33,975 nucleotides of DNA. It comes from Candidatus Omnitrophota bacterium (lineage in GTDB: Bacteria > Omnitrophota > Gorgyraeia > Tantalellales > Tantalellaceae). Positions 18,316-26,504 of the stretch are shown here, one piece after another; position 1 is the stretch's first letter; each line of letters opens with the position of its first letter. The stretch lies in contig JAJRVD010000012.1 in assembly GCA_024277375.1 (NCBI GenBank), positions 1 through 33,975 of the forward strand, written 5' to 3'. The translations under genes were made by a program, and so were the position numbers. The notes under the pieces were generated by a model. The model saw only the letters and a program-made list of their open reading frames with translations, made no database searches and was not told the DNA's origin.

Positions 18316-19024
18316 CTATAGCCTCTTTCAGATCTATTGTACCTTCGTAAAGCGCGCGGCCGACAATGGCGCCGCTTAATCCCAGATGTTCCAGTTTCTT
18401 AAGTCCTTTTATATGATCTACCGTCTTAACCCCTCCGGCGGAAATAACTTTAACATCAACCTCTTTGAGGACAGATTCAAGTGCTTCTATATTCGGGCCG
18501 CTCAGTGTGCCATCGCTTTTTATATCGGTATAGATTACCTCCCTCGCCCCGAAAGAGTAGAACCAGGAGAGAACCGTGGGAACATCTATATCAACTTCCT
18601 TCTTCCAGCCCCGGACACTCGGACGGAAATCTTTTACGTCTATGCTGAATATCACCTTATCATTAAAATTTTTCATGCATTCTTTCGCGAAACTGATATC
18701 TTCAAAAGCGCGAGATCCGACAATAACTCTGTACACACCTTTGTCCAGCGCCCTTTGGATCGCCTCTTTATTTCGATAACCTCCGCCAACCTCAACAGGA
18801 ACCTTTACGTTTTTCACGATCTCCTCGACTATCGCAAGATTAACGGGCGCGCCATCTTTCGCGCCATCCAGATCTACCACATGGAGCAATTCCGCCCCCA
18901 TAGATTCCCATTTTATCGCGGCTTCAACAGGTAAAATATCATAACTTAATTTGCGATGATACTGCCCCTGTTCCAATCGCACGGTCTTACCACCTATCAG
19001 ATCAATTGCGGGTAGGATTTTCAT
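18284..19024 (-). CDS. hisA: ProFAR isomerase
   Basis: HisA isomerises ProFAR to PRFAR, the substrate of HisF. The catalytic aspartates are D8 in [10 protein letters not shown] and D129 in [17 protein letters not shown] and VISAGGVKT are the phosphate loops. The length of 246 residues is standard. No sign of the dual HisA/TrpF enzyme (PriA) is needed, because a separate trpF is present at 12448-13113. It overlaps hisH by 4 bp and hisF by 32 bp. Confidence 0.97.
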   Translation of the reverse strand: MKILPAIDLIGGKTVRLEQGQYHRKLSYDILPVEAAIKWESMGAELLHVVDLDGAKDGAPVNLAIVEEIVKNVKVPVEVGGGYRNKEAIQRALDKGVYRVIVGSRAFEDISFAKECMKNFNDKVIFSIDVKDFRPSVRGWKKEVDIDVPTVLSWFYSFGAREVIYTDIKSDGTLSGPNIEALESVLKEVDVKVISAGGVKTVDHIKGLKKLEHLGLSGAIVGRALYEGTIDLKEAIDAGKTDNSVS

Positions 19025-19629
19025 AATTTTAAAAAGTTCTCCAATACTTTTAAACCGTTTTTCTGTGACCTCTCAGGATGGAACTGAACGGCATAAACAT
19101 TATCTTTCCATAGAGCCGACGTATACGTAACGCTATACTCCGTCTCACCGGCCGTAAGTTCTTCTTCAGGGGTATCACAATAGTATGAATGCACAAAATA
19201 AAAATAGCTCTCGTCGTCGAGCCCCGCGAATATCGGACACTCTTTTTTCTTCACATTTACGGTGTTCCACCCTATCTGCGGAACTTTCATCCCATCAGCG
19301 GCGGGAAATAATTTTACGTCTCCCGAAACAAGCCCCAGGCAATCACAGCCTCCCGCCTCTTCGCTTCGCTCAAAAAGAAGCTGAAGCCCCAGGCATATGC
19401 CCAAAAAGGGTTTACCGCTTTTTATCCCGTCTTTCAGCGGCTCCATTAAACCTCTTTCGGCCAAGCCCGCCATCGCGTCTTTAGAAGACCCGACACCCGG
19501 AAAAACTATTTTCGCGGCTGACTTCAGGCTCGAGGCGTCTTCACATACTTTTACTTCCTCGCCCAAATGCACAAAAGCGTTATAAACACTCTTTAGATTT
19601 CCCGAACCATAGTCTATGATCGCGATCAT
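19021..19629 (-). CDS. hisH: Imidazole glycerol phosphate synthase glutaminase HisH
   Basis: HisH supplies ammonia to HisF. The glutaminase triad is complete: C79 in GICLGLQ, then H184 and E186 in VQFHPERSQ. The N-terminal IIDYGSGNLKSVYNA is the family opening, VFPGVGSSKDAM builds the oxyanion region, and VPQIGWN is the HisF-interface segment. The length is 202 residues. It overlaps hisB and hisA by 4 bp each, giving an unbroken hisB-H-A-F block. Confidence 0.97.
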   Translation of the reverse strand: MIAIIDYGSGNLKSVYNAFVHLGEEVKVCEDASSLKSAAKIVFPGVGSSKDAMAGLAERGLMEPLKDGIKSGKPFLGICLGLQLLFERSEEAGGCDCLGLVSGDVKLFPAADGMKVPQIGWNTVNVKKKECPIFAGLDDESYFYFVHSYYCDTPEEELTAGETEYSVTYTSALWKDNVYAVQFHPERSQKNGLKVLENFLKL

Positions 19630-20276
19630 AAAATGCCTTTACTCGAAGGTACTTCTCCCACTCTACGCGCGTCTATACGCGTCGCGAGATCAAGCGCTAT
19701 ACCCAGGGCCTTAAAAACCGCCTCAAGATAATGATGCATATCGCCTTCTCCGGATATCTCGATGTGCAGGTTTATGCCCAGCTTTTTCGAGAAGCTATCC
19801 AGAAGATCCTTGGCAAAATGCATAGAGTAACCTTCATCATCGCTTATCGCCCCGGCATGCTCCCCGCGTCTTTCCTCAAAACTGAACGCGGCGCGATTCG
19901 ACAGGTCTACCGCGACTCTGGCCTTTGCCATGTCCATCGGAACGTCCGCTGAAGCTGTCCTCACAATGCCCCTGCAGTCGCCAAGAGCTTTTTTAAAAGC
20001 CTCGCCCAAAGCGATCCCTATATCTTCATTAAGGTGATGATTGTCTACCTCAGTGTCACCTGCCGCTGTAAGCTTTATATCGAAATATCCGTGATAAGAG
20101 AACAGCGTAAGCATATGATTCAGGAAACCTATTGGCGTATCAATTTTGCTCGCGCCGGTACCGTCTACGTCTAAAAGCGGTATTTCTATTTGCGTCTCTT
20201 TAGATTTTCGTTCATAAGAAGTTTTTCTAGCGCCTGTGTTCTCAGCTTTTTGCTTTTTCTTTCTGAATAATCCCAT
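19626..20276 (-). CDS. hisB: Imidazoleglycerol-phosphate dehydratase
   Basis: HisB dehydrates imidazole glycerol phosphate to imidazole acetol phosphate, using two manganese ions. The metal motifs are there: HHLNED (first HHxxE), the YSMHFAKDLLDSF segment and MHHYLEAVFKALG (second HHxxE). It lacks the N-terminal histidinol-phosphatase domain of the enteric fusion. Two oddities: a basic N-terminal extension of about 20 residues (GLFRKKKQK...) before the domain proper, and an asparagine in GFLNHML where the family usually has aspartate (FLDHM or FFDHM). The ATG at 20276 follows AAGGAGG, so the extension is probably translated. The length is 216 residues against about 195 for single-domain homologues. 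Confidence 0.94.
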   Translation of the reverse strand: MGLFRKKKQKAENTGARKTSYERKSKETQIEIPLLDVDGTGASKIDTPIGFLNHMLTLFSYHGYFDIKLTAAGDTEVDNHHLNEDIGIALGEAFKKALGDCRGIVRTASADVPMDMAKARVAVDLSNRAAFSFEERRGEHAGAISDDEGYSMHFAKDLLDSFSKKLGINLHIEISGEGDMHHYLEAVFKALGIALDLATRIDARRVGEVPSSKGIL

Positions 20277-20309
20277 TGTTTCCTCCTTAGTAACTAACCA
20301 CTGGACTCA

Positions 20310-20404
20310 GGTAAAACGCTGTTTTTTTTAGCCAGACTGTGTCATAATGTAGGGGCTTGACTCATCAAGCCCGTTATATCGGGTTCGATAAATCGAACCC
20401 CTAC
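20310..20404. repeat. 129-bp repeat, copy 5 (truncated on the right)
   Basis: The left flank (GGACTCAG, AAAACGCTGTTTTTTTT), the left end (CCAGACTGTGTCATAAT) and the whole core (20349-20404) are present. The copy stops at the last base of the outer stem, 4 bp before the hisD stop codon, so the 31-nt segment and right end are missing. Arm 1 is CTTGACTCATCAAG, again a loop-only change. It lies between hisD and hisB. Confidence 0.9.
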
Positions 20405-20408
20405 TGGT

Positions 20409-21632
20409 TTATTCACATCTCACTTTTATAGATTCCCAGTGTTGTTGCAATTGCTCAAGTTCCGTAAGTTCTTTTACCCAGCCAGCTGACGCGCAAAGCG
20501 CTTTTTTAGAATACGATATCGTATGGGAACTTTTAATAAAACTCCTGAGATTAAGCCCCGAATAAAAACTGGCCGTGCCGCCGGTCGGAAGTACGTGGCT
20601 CGGTCCTGCGATATAATCGCCAACGGCGACCGGTGTATACTGTCCCAAAAATACGGCTCCCGCGTTAGTTATGTTCTTCAAGAGTCTGTTAGGTGACTTT
20701 ACCATAAGCTGCAGATGTTCCGGCGCTATCATATTGGATATTTTAGCGGCCTCATCAAGATTCTTGACCTTTATCAAATACCCCCTGACATTCGTATCTT
20801 CTCGAAGAACATCATATACTTTCTTCGATGGCGTAACCAGAATAGAAAGCCCCTTATGATGTTCCGCCTGAGCCATAAGATCTTTCTTCAGATAATCAAT
20901 ATTAGCGTGATGATTTGCTATTATCAATACTTCGCTTGGCCCCGCCAGCATATCTATATCACAGTACCCAAAGACCTGACGCTTAGCTTCGGTTACGTAT
21001 TCATTCCCCGGCCCGACGATCTTCTTGACCTTGGGTATTGTTTTTGTGCCAAAAGCCAACGCGGCGATAGCCTGGGCTCCCCCGACTTTATAGATCTCAT
21101 CAACCTTTAAAAGATTTGCCACTACCAGTATGTGCGGATCGATACTGCCGTATTTGTTTGGTGGAGACACCATCACAACTTTATTTACCCCCGCGAGCTT
21201 AGCCGGCAAAACCGTCATATACACACTGGAAACAAGAGGAACCGTGCCGGAAGGAACATATACGCCCACATTCTCTATCGGAGTGAACTTCTCGCCCAGC
21301 TCTATCCCGGGCTCATGCTTTATCCTCCATGATTTAGGAGCCTGTTTTGTATAGAACTTGTTTATGTTCTTTATGACCGCCTTGAGCGTATTCACTATCT
21401 CGGGTTTAATATCCTGATAAGCCCCGCTGATCTCGGCCTCGCTTACACGCAGATCTTTTTTCTTAAGTTCTATTTTATCGAACTTTTTTGTGAATTTGAT
21501 CAAAGCGTTATCGCCTTCAGTACGCACTTTGTCTATGATACCTGAGACCGTTTTCTGAAGACGTACCCTGCCATGATCGTCTCTGTCTATCAGGCGATCA
21601 AATGTTTTGCTTCCAACTTTAATACATCTCAT
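20409..21632 (-). CDS. hisD: Histidinol dehydrogenase
   Basis: HisD oxidises histidinol to histidine in two NAD-dependent steps with a bound zinc. GPGNEYVTEAKRQVFG and IDMLAGPSEV form the family signature. Zinc and catalytic residues are seen in the AQAEH segment, APEHLQL and GDYIAGPSHVLPTGG. The C-terminal zinc histidine survives in LEQLQQHWES, although the usual AEGLxAHA wording is lost. At 407 residues it is about 20 shorter than common homologues, mainly at the N-terminus. It overlaps alaS by 4 bp (ATGA) and is followed by repeat copy 5. Confidence 0.96.
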   Translation of the reverse strand: MRCIKVGSKTFDRLIDRDDHGRVRLQKTVSGIIDKVRTEGDNALIKFTKKFDKIELKKKDLRVSEAEISGAYQDIKPEIVNTLKAVIKNINKFYTKQAPKSWRIKHEPGIELGEKFTPIENVGVYVPSGTVPLVSSVYMTVLPAKLAGVNKVVMVSPPNKYGSIDPHILVVANLLKVDEIYKVGGAQAIAALAFGTKTIPKVKKIVGPGNEYVTEAKRQVFGYCDIDMLAGPSEVLIIANHHANIDYLKKDLMAQAEHHKGLSILVTPSKKVYDVLREDTNVRGYLIKVKNLDEAAKISNMIAPEHLQLMVKSPNRLLKNITNAGAVFLGQYTPVAVGDYIAGPSHVLPTGGTASFYSGLNLRSFIKSSHTISYSKKALCASAGWVKELTELEQLQQHWESIKVRCE

Positions 21633-24331
21633 TTTATCCCCTTTGCCTCAATAATATTTCTGGCTTCTTCCATCGCCTTCTCGAGACCTTCCGGTTTTTT
21701 CCCGCCGGCCTGCGCGAACGAAGGTTTACCGCCGCCGCCGCCGCCGATCATTCCGGCTATACCGTTGATCACTTCCCGCGCGTCAATACCTTTGTCGATA
21801 AGATCCGGTGTAACAACACATATAACGAACGTCTTGTCTTTATCTCCTCCGCCGAGCAATATGACACCGGAAGTGATTTTCTTCTCAAGATATCCTGACG
21901 CTTTTTTCAGCACACCCGCGCCCACACCTTCCAAAACTTCCGAAATAAAATTAACCCCGCCTAACACCACAGGAGACGCGGCGGCTTTATCCAGCTTTAT
22001 AGTCGTCCGGGTAAAAACATCAGTTTCCTTTTGCTTCCGCTGTTTCTTGTTTGTTTTTTCCAATCTCTCGCGTTCTTTCAAAAGCGCCGGTTTGATCTTT
22101 TCCTCAAAATAAGACATAACATTCTTGTCTATCTCGATCTTCCCGGAAATGATCTTATCGATATATTGCTCGACCTTCGCGTCTAAGACAAGGTTTTCTT
22201 TCCCGCTCAAGGCTTTACACTCATTCAAAAGAACGAGGATAGTTTCTTTAACCCATTCTTTCGCGCGCGCGGATGTAAGCGCTTCTATTCTTCTTATGCC
22301 GCTGGCGACTGAACTTTCGCTCACTATTTTCACTATTTCTATATCCCCGGTATTGTTCACATGCGTTCCGCCGCAAAATTCTTTCGATCGATCCCGTATT
22401 TTTACAACTCGAACAGTATCACCGTATTTTTCGCCAAAAAATGAAAGAGCTCCTTCTTCTTGCGCCTCTTTAATGGTCTTGGTCTCGCATACAACATCAA
22501 TACCCTCTATTATCCAATCGTTAACCAGACTTTCGATCTTTACAAGCTCTCGATCGGAAAGTTTTTTCATATGGGTAAAGTCAAACCTGAGCCGCTTATC
22601 ATCAACAAAAGAACCCGATTGCTTTACATGTTCGCCCAGCACTCCCCTGAGAGCGGCCTGCAACAAATGAGTAGCTGTATGGTTCTTCTTTGTTCTATTC
22701 TTTTTCTCAATATCCACCTCAAGTGTCACAGCCTCCCGGAGTTTAAAACTTCCCCTTTTCACCTCGACATAAAACACTTTTCTACCGTCAACTGCGAACG
22801 TATTTATTATCTCAAGTATCCCCCCGTCTTTGATCAGGCTTCCGGTATCTCCTACCTGTCCTCCGGACTCAGCATAAAATTCACTACTCTGAGGTGAAGT
22901 TATTATCTCCGCGTGCTCTCCTTCTGTGATCTCGCTTGAGACTTTATCTCCCTTCAATATGAATTCCAGCTTGACCTCAAGCGGCAGATCTTCCGAATAA
23001 TCGGGCCTGGGGGCATCATCGAACCGGCTCGGCCGAAAAATAAAATCATTAGCTATATCGCTACCCTTGCGCGACTGCTCTTTCCTCCCGGCCATAAGCT
23101 CTTTAAATTTATCCAGTTCCAGAGAAATGCCCCTTTTTTCCGCTTCTTCAGTTATAACATCCAACGGCAAACCATAAGTATCGACTAGTTTAAATATCTG
23201 ATCCCCTTTTAGGAGCTTTGACGAGGATATCATATCTTCCATAACAGGCATCGCGGCGTTTAGCGTATCAGCGAACCTTTTTTCTTCTTCTTTCACTATC
23301 GCGCTTACATGTTCCCGTTTTTCCTCCAGCTCCGGATAAACGCTCATCATCAGTTCCACAACTTTCGGAACGAGATTACATAAGAACGGTTCTTCCGCGC
23401 GGCTTCGGGAATAAGCTCTTCTGATAAGTTTTCTGACCACATACCCCTGTTTCTCGTTTGATGGAGAAACCCCATCGGTTATAGTGAAAACCGCCGAACG
23501 TATGTGATCTGCTATAAGACATATGTCGGAGAACCCCAGGTCGCGGGTCAACTCTTTTTTTATGGCTTCTCGTATCGGCAAAAAAAGATCCGTATCAAAA
23601 TTCGTCCTCACATCCTGCATTACCGAGACCATACGTTCAAGCCCCATTCCGGTATCAATATTTTTATTGGGCAAGGGCTCCAAATTACCGTCCGGTTTTC
23701 TCTCAAATTCGGTAAACACCAGATTCCATACTTCAACGAATCTCCCGCAATCACATTCGGGCCCGCACCCTTCGTTGCCACAGCCCACGTCTTTACCCCA
23801 ATCATAAAATATTTCCGAACACGGCCCACATGGCCCGTTAGGTCCTTTTGCCGGAGCGTCCCCCGGCCAGAAATTATCTTTCGGCCCAAGTTTTACTATT
23901 CTGTCGGTATGGACCTTAATATCGTTAAGCCAAATGTCATACGATTCCTCATCATCTTTATAAACAGATATCCACAGCCGCTCGGGAGCAACAGACATAG
24001 CTTTCGTCATAAATTCCCAAGCCCAGGCTATAGCTTCTTTCTTAAAATAGTCGCCAAACGAAAAATTGCCCAACATCTCGAAAAAAGTATGATGCCGCGG
24101 CGTCTTACCCACATTCTCAAGATCCCCCGTACGTAAACATTTCTGACTTGAAACCGCGCGCTTGTAAGTAATGTTCTTGCCCATAAACTGTTCTTTAAAC
24201 TGGTTCATACCGGCACCGGTGAACAATAGCGTCGGATCATCGCGGGGCACCAATAGATCGCTCTCGACGATCGTATGGCCTTTATCCTTAAAAAACGCAA
24301 GAAACTTTTCTCTTATCTCGTTTGAATCCAT
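21629..24331 (-). CDS. alaS: Alanyl-tRNA synthetase
   Basis: AlaRS charges tRNA-Ala and edits mischarged Ser and Gly. From the ATG at 24331 it is 900 residues, opening MDSNEIREKFLAFFKDKGH as in the family. Catalytic-core motifs such as LLFTGAGMNQFK and GPCGPCSE are intact. Near residue 185 a cysteine cluster (CGNEGCGPECDCGR) replaces the short linker of the E. coli enzyme. The editing domain has HTATHLL (about 552) and CGGTHV (about 656). The C-terminal oligomerisation domain ends with a glycine-rich loop (GGGGGGKPSFAQAGG). A longer start at 24379 lies inside a GTCAT repeat and adds 16 unsupported residues. The gene overlaps hisD by 4 bp. Confidence 0.95.
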   Translation of the reverse strand: MDSNEIREKFLAFFKDKGHTIVESDLLVPRDDPTLLFTGAGMNQFKEQFMGKNITYKRAVSSQKCLRTGDLENVGKTPRHHTFFEMLGNFSFGDYFKKEAIAWAWEFMTKAMSVAPERLWISVYKDDEESYDIWLNDIKVHTDRIVKLGPKDNFWPGDAPAKGPNGPCGPCSEIFYDWGKDVGCGNEGCGPECDCGRFVEVWNLVFTEFERKPDGNLEPLPNKNIDTGMGLERMVSVMQDVRTNFDTDLFLPIREAIKKELTRDLGFSDICLIADHIRSAVFTITDGVSPSNEKQGYVVRKLIRRAYSRSRAEEPFLCNLVPKVVELMMSVYPELEEKREHVSAIVKEEEKRFADTLNAAMPVMEDMISSSKLLKGDQIFKLVDTYGLPLDVITEEAEKRGISLELDKFKELMAGRKEQSRKGSDIANDFIFRPSRFDDAPRPDYSEDLPLEVKLEFILKGDKVSSEITEGEHAEIITSPQSSEFYAESGGQVGDTGSLIKDGGILEIINTFAVDGRKVFYVEVKRGSFKLREAVTLEVDIEKKNRTKKNHTATHLLQAALRGVLGEHVKQSGSFVDDKRLRFDFTHMKKLSDRELVKIESLVNDWIIEGIDVVCETKTIKEAQEEGALSFFGEKYGDTVRVVKIRDRSKEFCGGTHVNNTGDIEIVKIVSESSVASGIRRIEALTSARAKEWVKETILVLLNECKALSGKENLVLDAKVEQYIDKIISGKIEIDKNVMSYFEEKIKPALLKERERLEKTNKKQRKQKETDVFTRTTIKLDKAAASPVVLGGVNFISEVLEGVGAGVLKKASGYLEKKITSGVILLGGGDKDKTFVICVVTPDLIDKGIDAREVINGIAGMIGGGGGGKPSFAQAGGKKPEGLEKAMEEARNIIEAKGIK

Positions 24332-24374
24332 AGTTAGTTTTGAGTTATGAGTATACTGCCGATCCTCTGACTCT

Positions 24375-24415
24375 GTCATTGCGAGTACGCCGAAGGCGGA
24401 CGAAGCAATCTCTTT
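24375..24415. repeat. GTCAT-type repeat arm upstream of alaS
   Basis: GTCATTGCGAG begins the element and GCAATCTC ends it, with CGCCGAAGGCGGACG between. The fragment at 67-95 (reverse orientation) has the same ends. The inner CCGAAGG is itself a small hairpin. It supplies a spurious upstream ATG for alaS. Confidence 0.65.
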
Positions 24416-24426
24416 CTAGTTTATAG

Positions 24427-24464
24427 TTAGTAGTAGGCGGAGCCTGAACCCCGCCTACTACTAA
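24427..24464. repeat. 14-bp perfect hairpin between recA and alaS
   Basis: TTAGTAGTAGGCGG (24427-24440) pairs perfectly with CCGCCTACTACTAA (24451-24464) across a 10-nt loop. It lies 28 bases past the recA stop. No T run follows on the minus strand, so it is a weak terminator candidate at best. It may stabilise or separate the recA message from alaS. Confidence 0.6.
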
Positions 24465-24491
24465 AAATCATCGTCTCCACAAGAGGACTAA

Positions 24492-25529
24492 TTATGTGGT
24501 ACTTAACGCTTTTTTAACTTCACTCTCTATTTTGTTCAATATCTTGGGGTTTTCCCTGAGAAACATACGGGCATTCTCTTTGCCCTGCCCGATCTTCTCT
24601 TCACCATAAGAAAGCCATGTGCCGCTTTTCTTTATTACCCCGACTTCTTCGCCCATATCTATAACGGATGAGGCTCTGGAGATCCCCTCATCAAACATAA
24701 TATCGAACTCCGCCTGCCTGAACGGAGGGGCAAGTTTGTTCTTCACTACCTTGGACCTGACACGGTTCCCTACCGCTTTATCACCTTTTTTTAGTGTAGC
24801 TATACGCCTTAAGTCAATCCGTACAGATGAATAGAATTTAAGCGCGTTACCGCCGGTAGTGGTTTCGGGGTTGCCAAACATAACACCGATCTTCATCCTG
24901 ATCTGGTTGATAAAAATAACACATGTTTTTGATCTGCTTATCACAGCGGTAAGTTTCCTGAGAGCCTGACTCATAAGACGCGCCTGAAGACCTACGTGAG
25001 AAGCTCCCATTTCACCTTCTATTTCCTTTCTGGGAGTAAGCGCCGCGACTGAGTCTATTACAACAACATCCACCGCGTTACTCCTTACCAGGGTCTCAGC
25101 TATCTCCAGTGCCTGTTCCCCGCTATCAGGTTGAGATATCAGAAGTTTATCCAAATTGACGCCTATCAATTTCGCGTAACTCGGATCAAACGCGTGCTCA
25201 GCGTCTATAAAAGCTGTTTCACCGCCGGTTTTCTGAGCATTGGCCAGAATGCTTAGAGTAAGTGTGGTTTTCCCGCTGGATTCAGGACCATATATCTCAA
25301 CAACCCTGCCTCGGGGAACCCCACCGACCCCCAGTGCAAAATCCAGGCCGAGAGATCCGGTAGAAATTGTCTCAACCTGCACTCTATAGTCTTTACCCAT
25401 CTTCATTATGGCTCCATCACCAAAATCTTTTTGTATTTTGCTAAGAGCCAATTCAAGGGCTTTTTGTTTCCCCGTCGACTCTGTGCCGGCTTTTTTCTCC
25501 GGACTCTCAAGTATGCTCTTCTTTGTCAT
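24492..25529 (-). CDS. recA: RecA recombinase
   Basis: RecA forms filaments on single-stranded DNA, promotes strand exchange and triggers self-cleavage of LexA-type repressors. The Walker A motif GPESSGKT is at residues 81-88. [12 protein letters not shown] is the Walker B region, [21 protein letters not shown] covers loops L1 and L2, and [16 protein letters not shown] matches the core. The length is 345 residues; the C-terminus lacks the long acidic tail of E. coli RecA. GGAGGG precedes the ATG, and a strong promoter lies 44-72 bases upstream. I see no recognisable LexA operator. alaS follows after 160 bp. Confidence 0.98.
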   Translation of the reverse strand: MTKKSILESPEKKAGTESTGKQKALELALSKIQKDFGDGAIMKMGKDYRVQVETISTGSLGLDFALGVGGVPRGRVVEIYGPESSGKTTLTLSILANAQKTGGETAFIDAEHAFDPSYAKLIGVNLDKLLISQPDSGEQALEIAETLVRSNAVDVVVIDSVAALTPRKEIEGEMGASHVGLQARLMSQALRKLTAVISRSKTCVIFINQIRMKIGVMFGNPETTTGGNALKFYSSVRIDLRRIATLKKGDKAVGNRVRSKVVKNKLAPPFRQAEFDIMFDEGISRASSVIDMGEEVGVIKKSGTWLSYGEEKIGQGKENARMFLRENPKILNKIESEVKKALSTT

Positions 25530-25572
25530 AATACCCTCCGCTTATGTTATATATCGTATTTATTTACGCTCT

Positions 25573-25601
25573 ATTATACAAACAAGGTCTCTTTTTTGCA
25601 A
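25573..25601 (-). promoter_or_regulatory. Predicted sigma-70 promoter of recA
   Basis: On the minus strand TATAAT (25573-25578) is a perfect -10, and TTGCAA (25596-25601) is a -35 with four of six consensus bases. They are separated by the ideal 17 bp. The transcript would have a leader of about 35-40 nt with GGAGGG (25534-25539) before the ATG. It is the best promoter in the window and probably drives recA-alaS and part of the his-trp run. Confidence 0.75.
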
Positions 25602-25695
25602 AGGTTAATTGTCAGGCGCGTAAAAAACCTGCCCCCTCACTAGTATAAGACACTTTTTTGGACCAAATACATTCAAAAATCGTAAAAATACCACA

Positions 25696-25758
25696 AAATG
25701 AGGGTTAGTGTGTTTCTACCAGGGTCCAGCCCTGTGCGAAACACCCCAACCCTCATTT
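25696..25758 (-). terminator. Large hairpin, probable terminator after thpR
   Basis: In minus-strand RNA the stem is 11 bp (AAATGAGGGTT with AACCCTCATTT), a G-U pair, one mismatch, 7 bp (GTGTTTC with GAAACAC), a 3x3 internal loop, then 5 bp (CAGGG with CCCTG) closing on CTGGA. U-rich sequence follows (TTTTGTGGTATTTTT). It is unusually long for a terminator and could also be a mobile palindrome. The rest of the 405-bp gap holds the recA promoter, a tandem repeat at 25758-25781 and nothing else I can identify. Confidence 0.5.
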
Positions 25759-25781
25759 CAACTTACCTCTCAACTTACCTC
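25758..25781. repeat. 12-bp tandem duplication
   Basis: TCAACTTACCTC is repeated twice head to tail without change, directly abutting the right arm of the hairpin at 25696-25758. Confidence 0.85.
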
Positions 25782-25934
25782 GGTATATGCTATTGAAATT
25801 ATTTGACCAGGTAGATACAAACAAAGGAAGTTGTATTCCGCACCTTTGTGCGTGTAGGGACTTAGAAATATTTGCCGGGTCCGAAAACAAGGAAAAAAGG
25901 CGTTAAGAATTTTAGTGGGAAAAGGAATTTCAGT

Positions 25935-26498
25935 TCACCTGAACGAAAAAGTACGAAGTGAGGTGTATTCAGCGCCCTCTTTGGTAATGGTGGATTTGTA
26001 GAGAACTATGTTTGAGATATGGCTGGGAATGGGTTTAACCTCGAGCGAACCTGCTAATTCTTTCAGTTTATTCTTATTCTTCGCGTTCTTTACCCTCCCG
26101 ATCGTAAGATGAGGGCGAAATTCGCGTGTTTCTTTTTCGAACCCTTCGAGAACAAGAGCATCTTCCACTTTGCGGGCTATATCTTTTATCGCACGAGACC
26201 CCTCTCCGATACCTACCCAGACTACACTGGGACGGCTCCATGAGGGAAACACTCCTATGTTTTCAAGCACGATGTCAAAAGGTGAAAATGTAGACGCTAT
26301 TTCTTCTAACTTCTTCGCGATAGGATCAATTTTGTCTTCTGTAATATTTCCAGGAAATTTAAGCGTAAGATGGATCGACGCAGGACGAACCCATTTCACG
26401 TTCGCTTCGGAAGGCTTTAATTCATCAACAATCCTGGCAAGCTCTTGTTGTGTCTCTTTTGAAAGGTCAAGCGCTATGAAAGTTCGTATTGTATTCAT
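25935..26498 (-). CDS. thpR: RNA 2',3'-cyclic phosphodiesterase (2'-5' RNA ligase family)
   Basis: This 2H phosphoesterase opens 2',3'-cyclic phosphates at RNA ends and was first described as a 2'-5' tRNA ligase. The two HxTx motifs are HLTL at residues 43-46 and HLTI at 130-133, each in the usual strand context (SIHLTLKF and FRPHLTIGRV). TFIALDLS is the family opening. The length of 187 residues is typical. It starts 6 bp after pncC and ends before the large hairpin. A pncC/cinA-thpR-recA order is common in many bacteria, which supports both calls. Confidence 0.95.
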   Translation of the reverse strand: MNTIRTFIALDLSKETQQELARIVDELKPSEANVKWVRPASIHLTLKFPGNITEDKIDPIAKKLEEIASTFSPFDIVLENIGVFPSWSRPSVVWVGIGEGSRAIKDIARKVEDALVLEGFEKETREFRPHLTIGRVKNAKNKNKLKELAGSLEVKPIPSHISNIVLYKSTITKEGAEYTSLRTFSFR

Positions 26499-26504
26499 GT
26501 ATTG

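Noticed and set aside
24332-24379. Longer alaS start at 24379
   Set aside because: It begins inside the GTCAT repeat, and its 16 extra residues do not match the family; the ATG at 24331 gives the normal N-terminus.
25530-25640. LexA/SOS operator upstream of recA
   Set aside because: No palindromic operator of the E. coli or Bacillus type is recognisable around the promoter; a lineage-specific box cannot be excluded.
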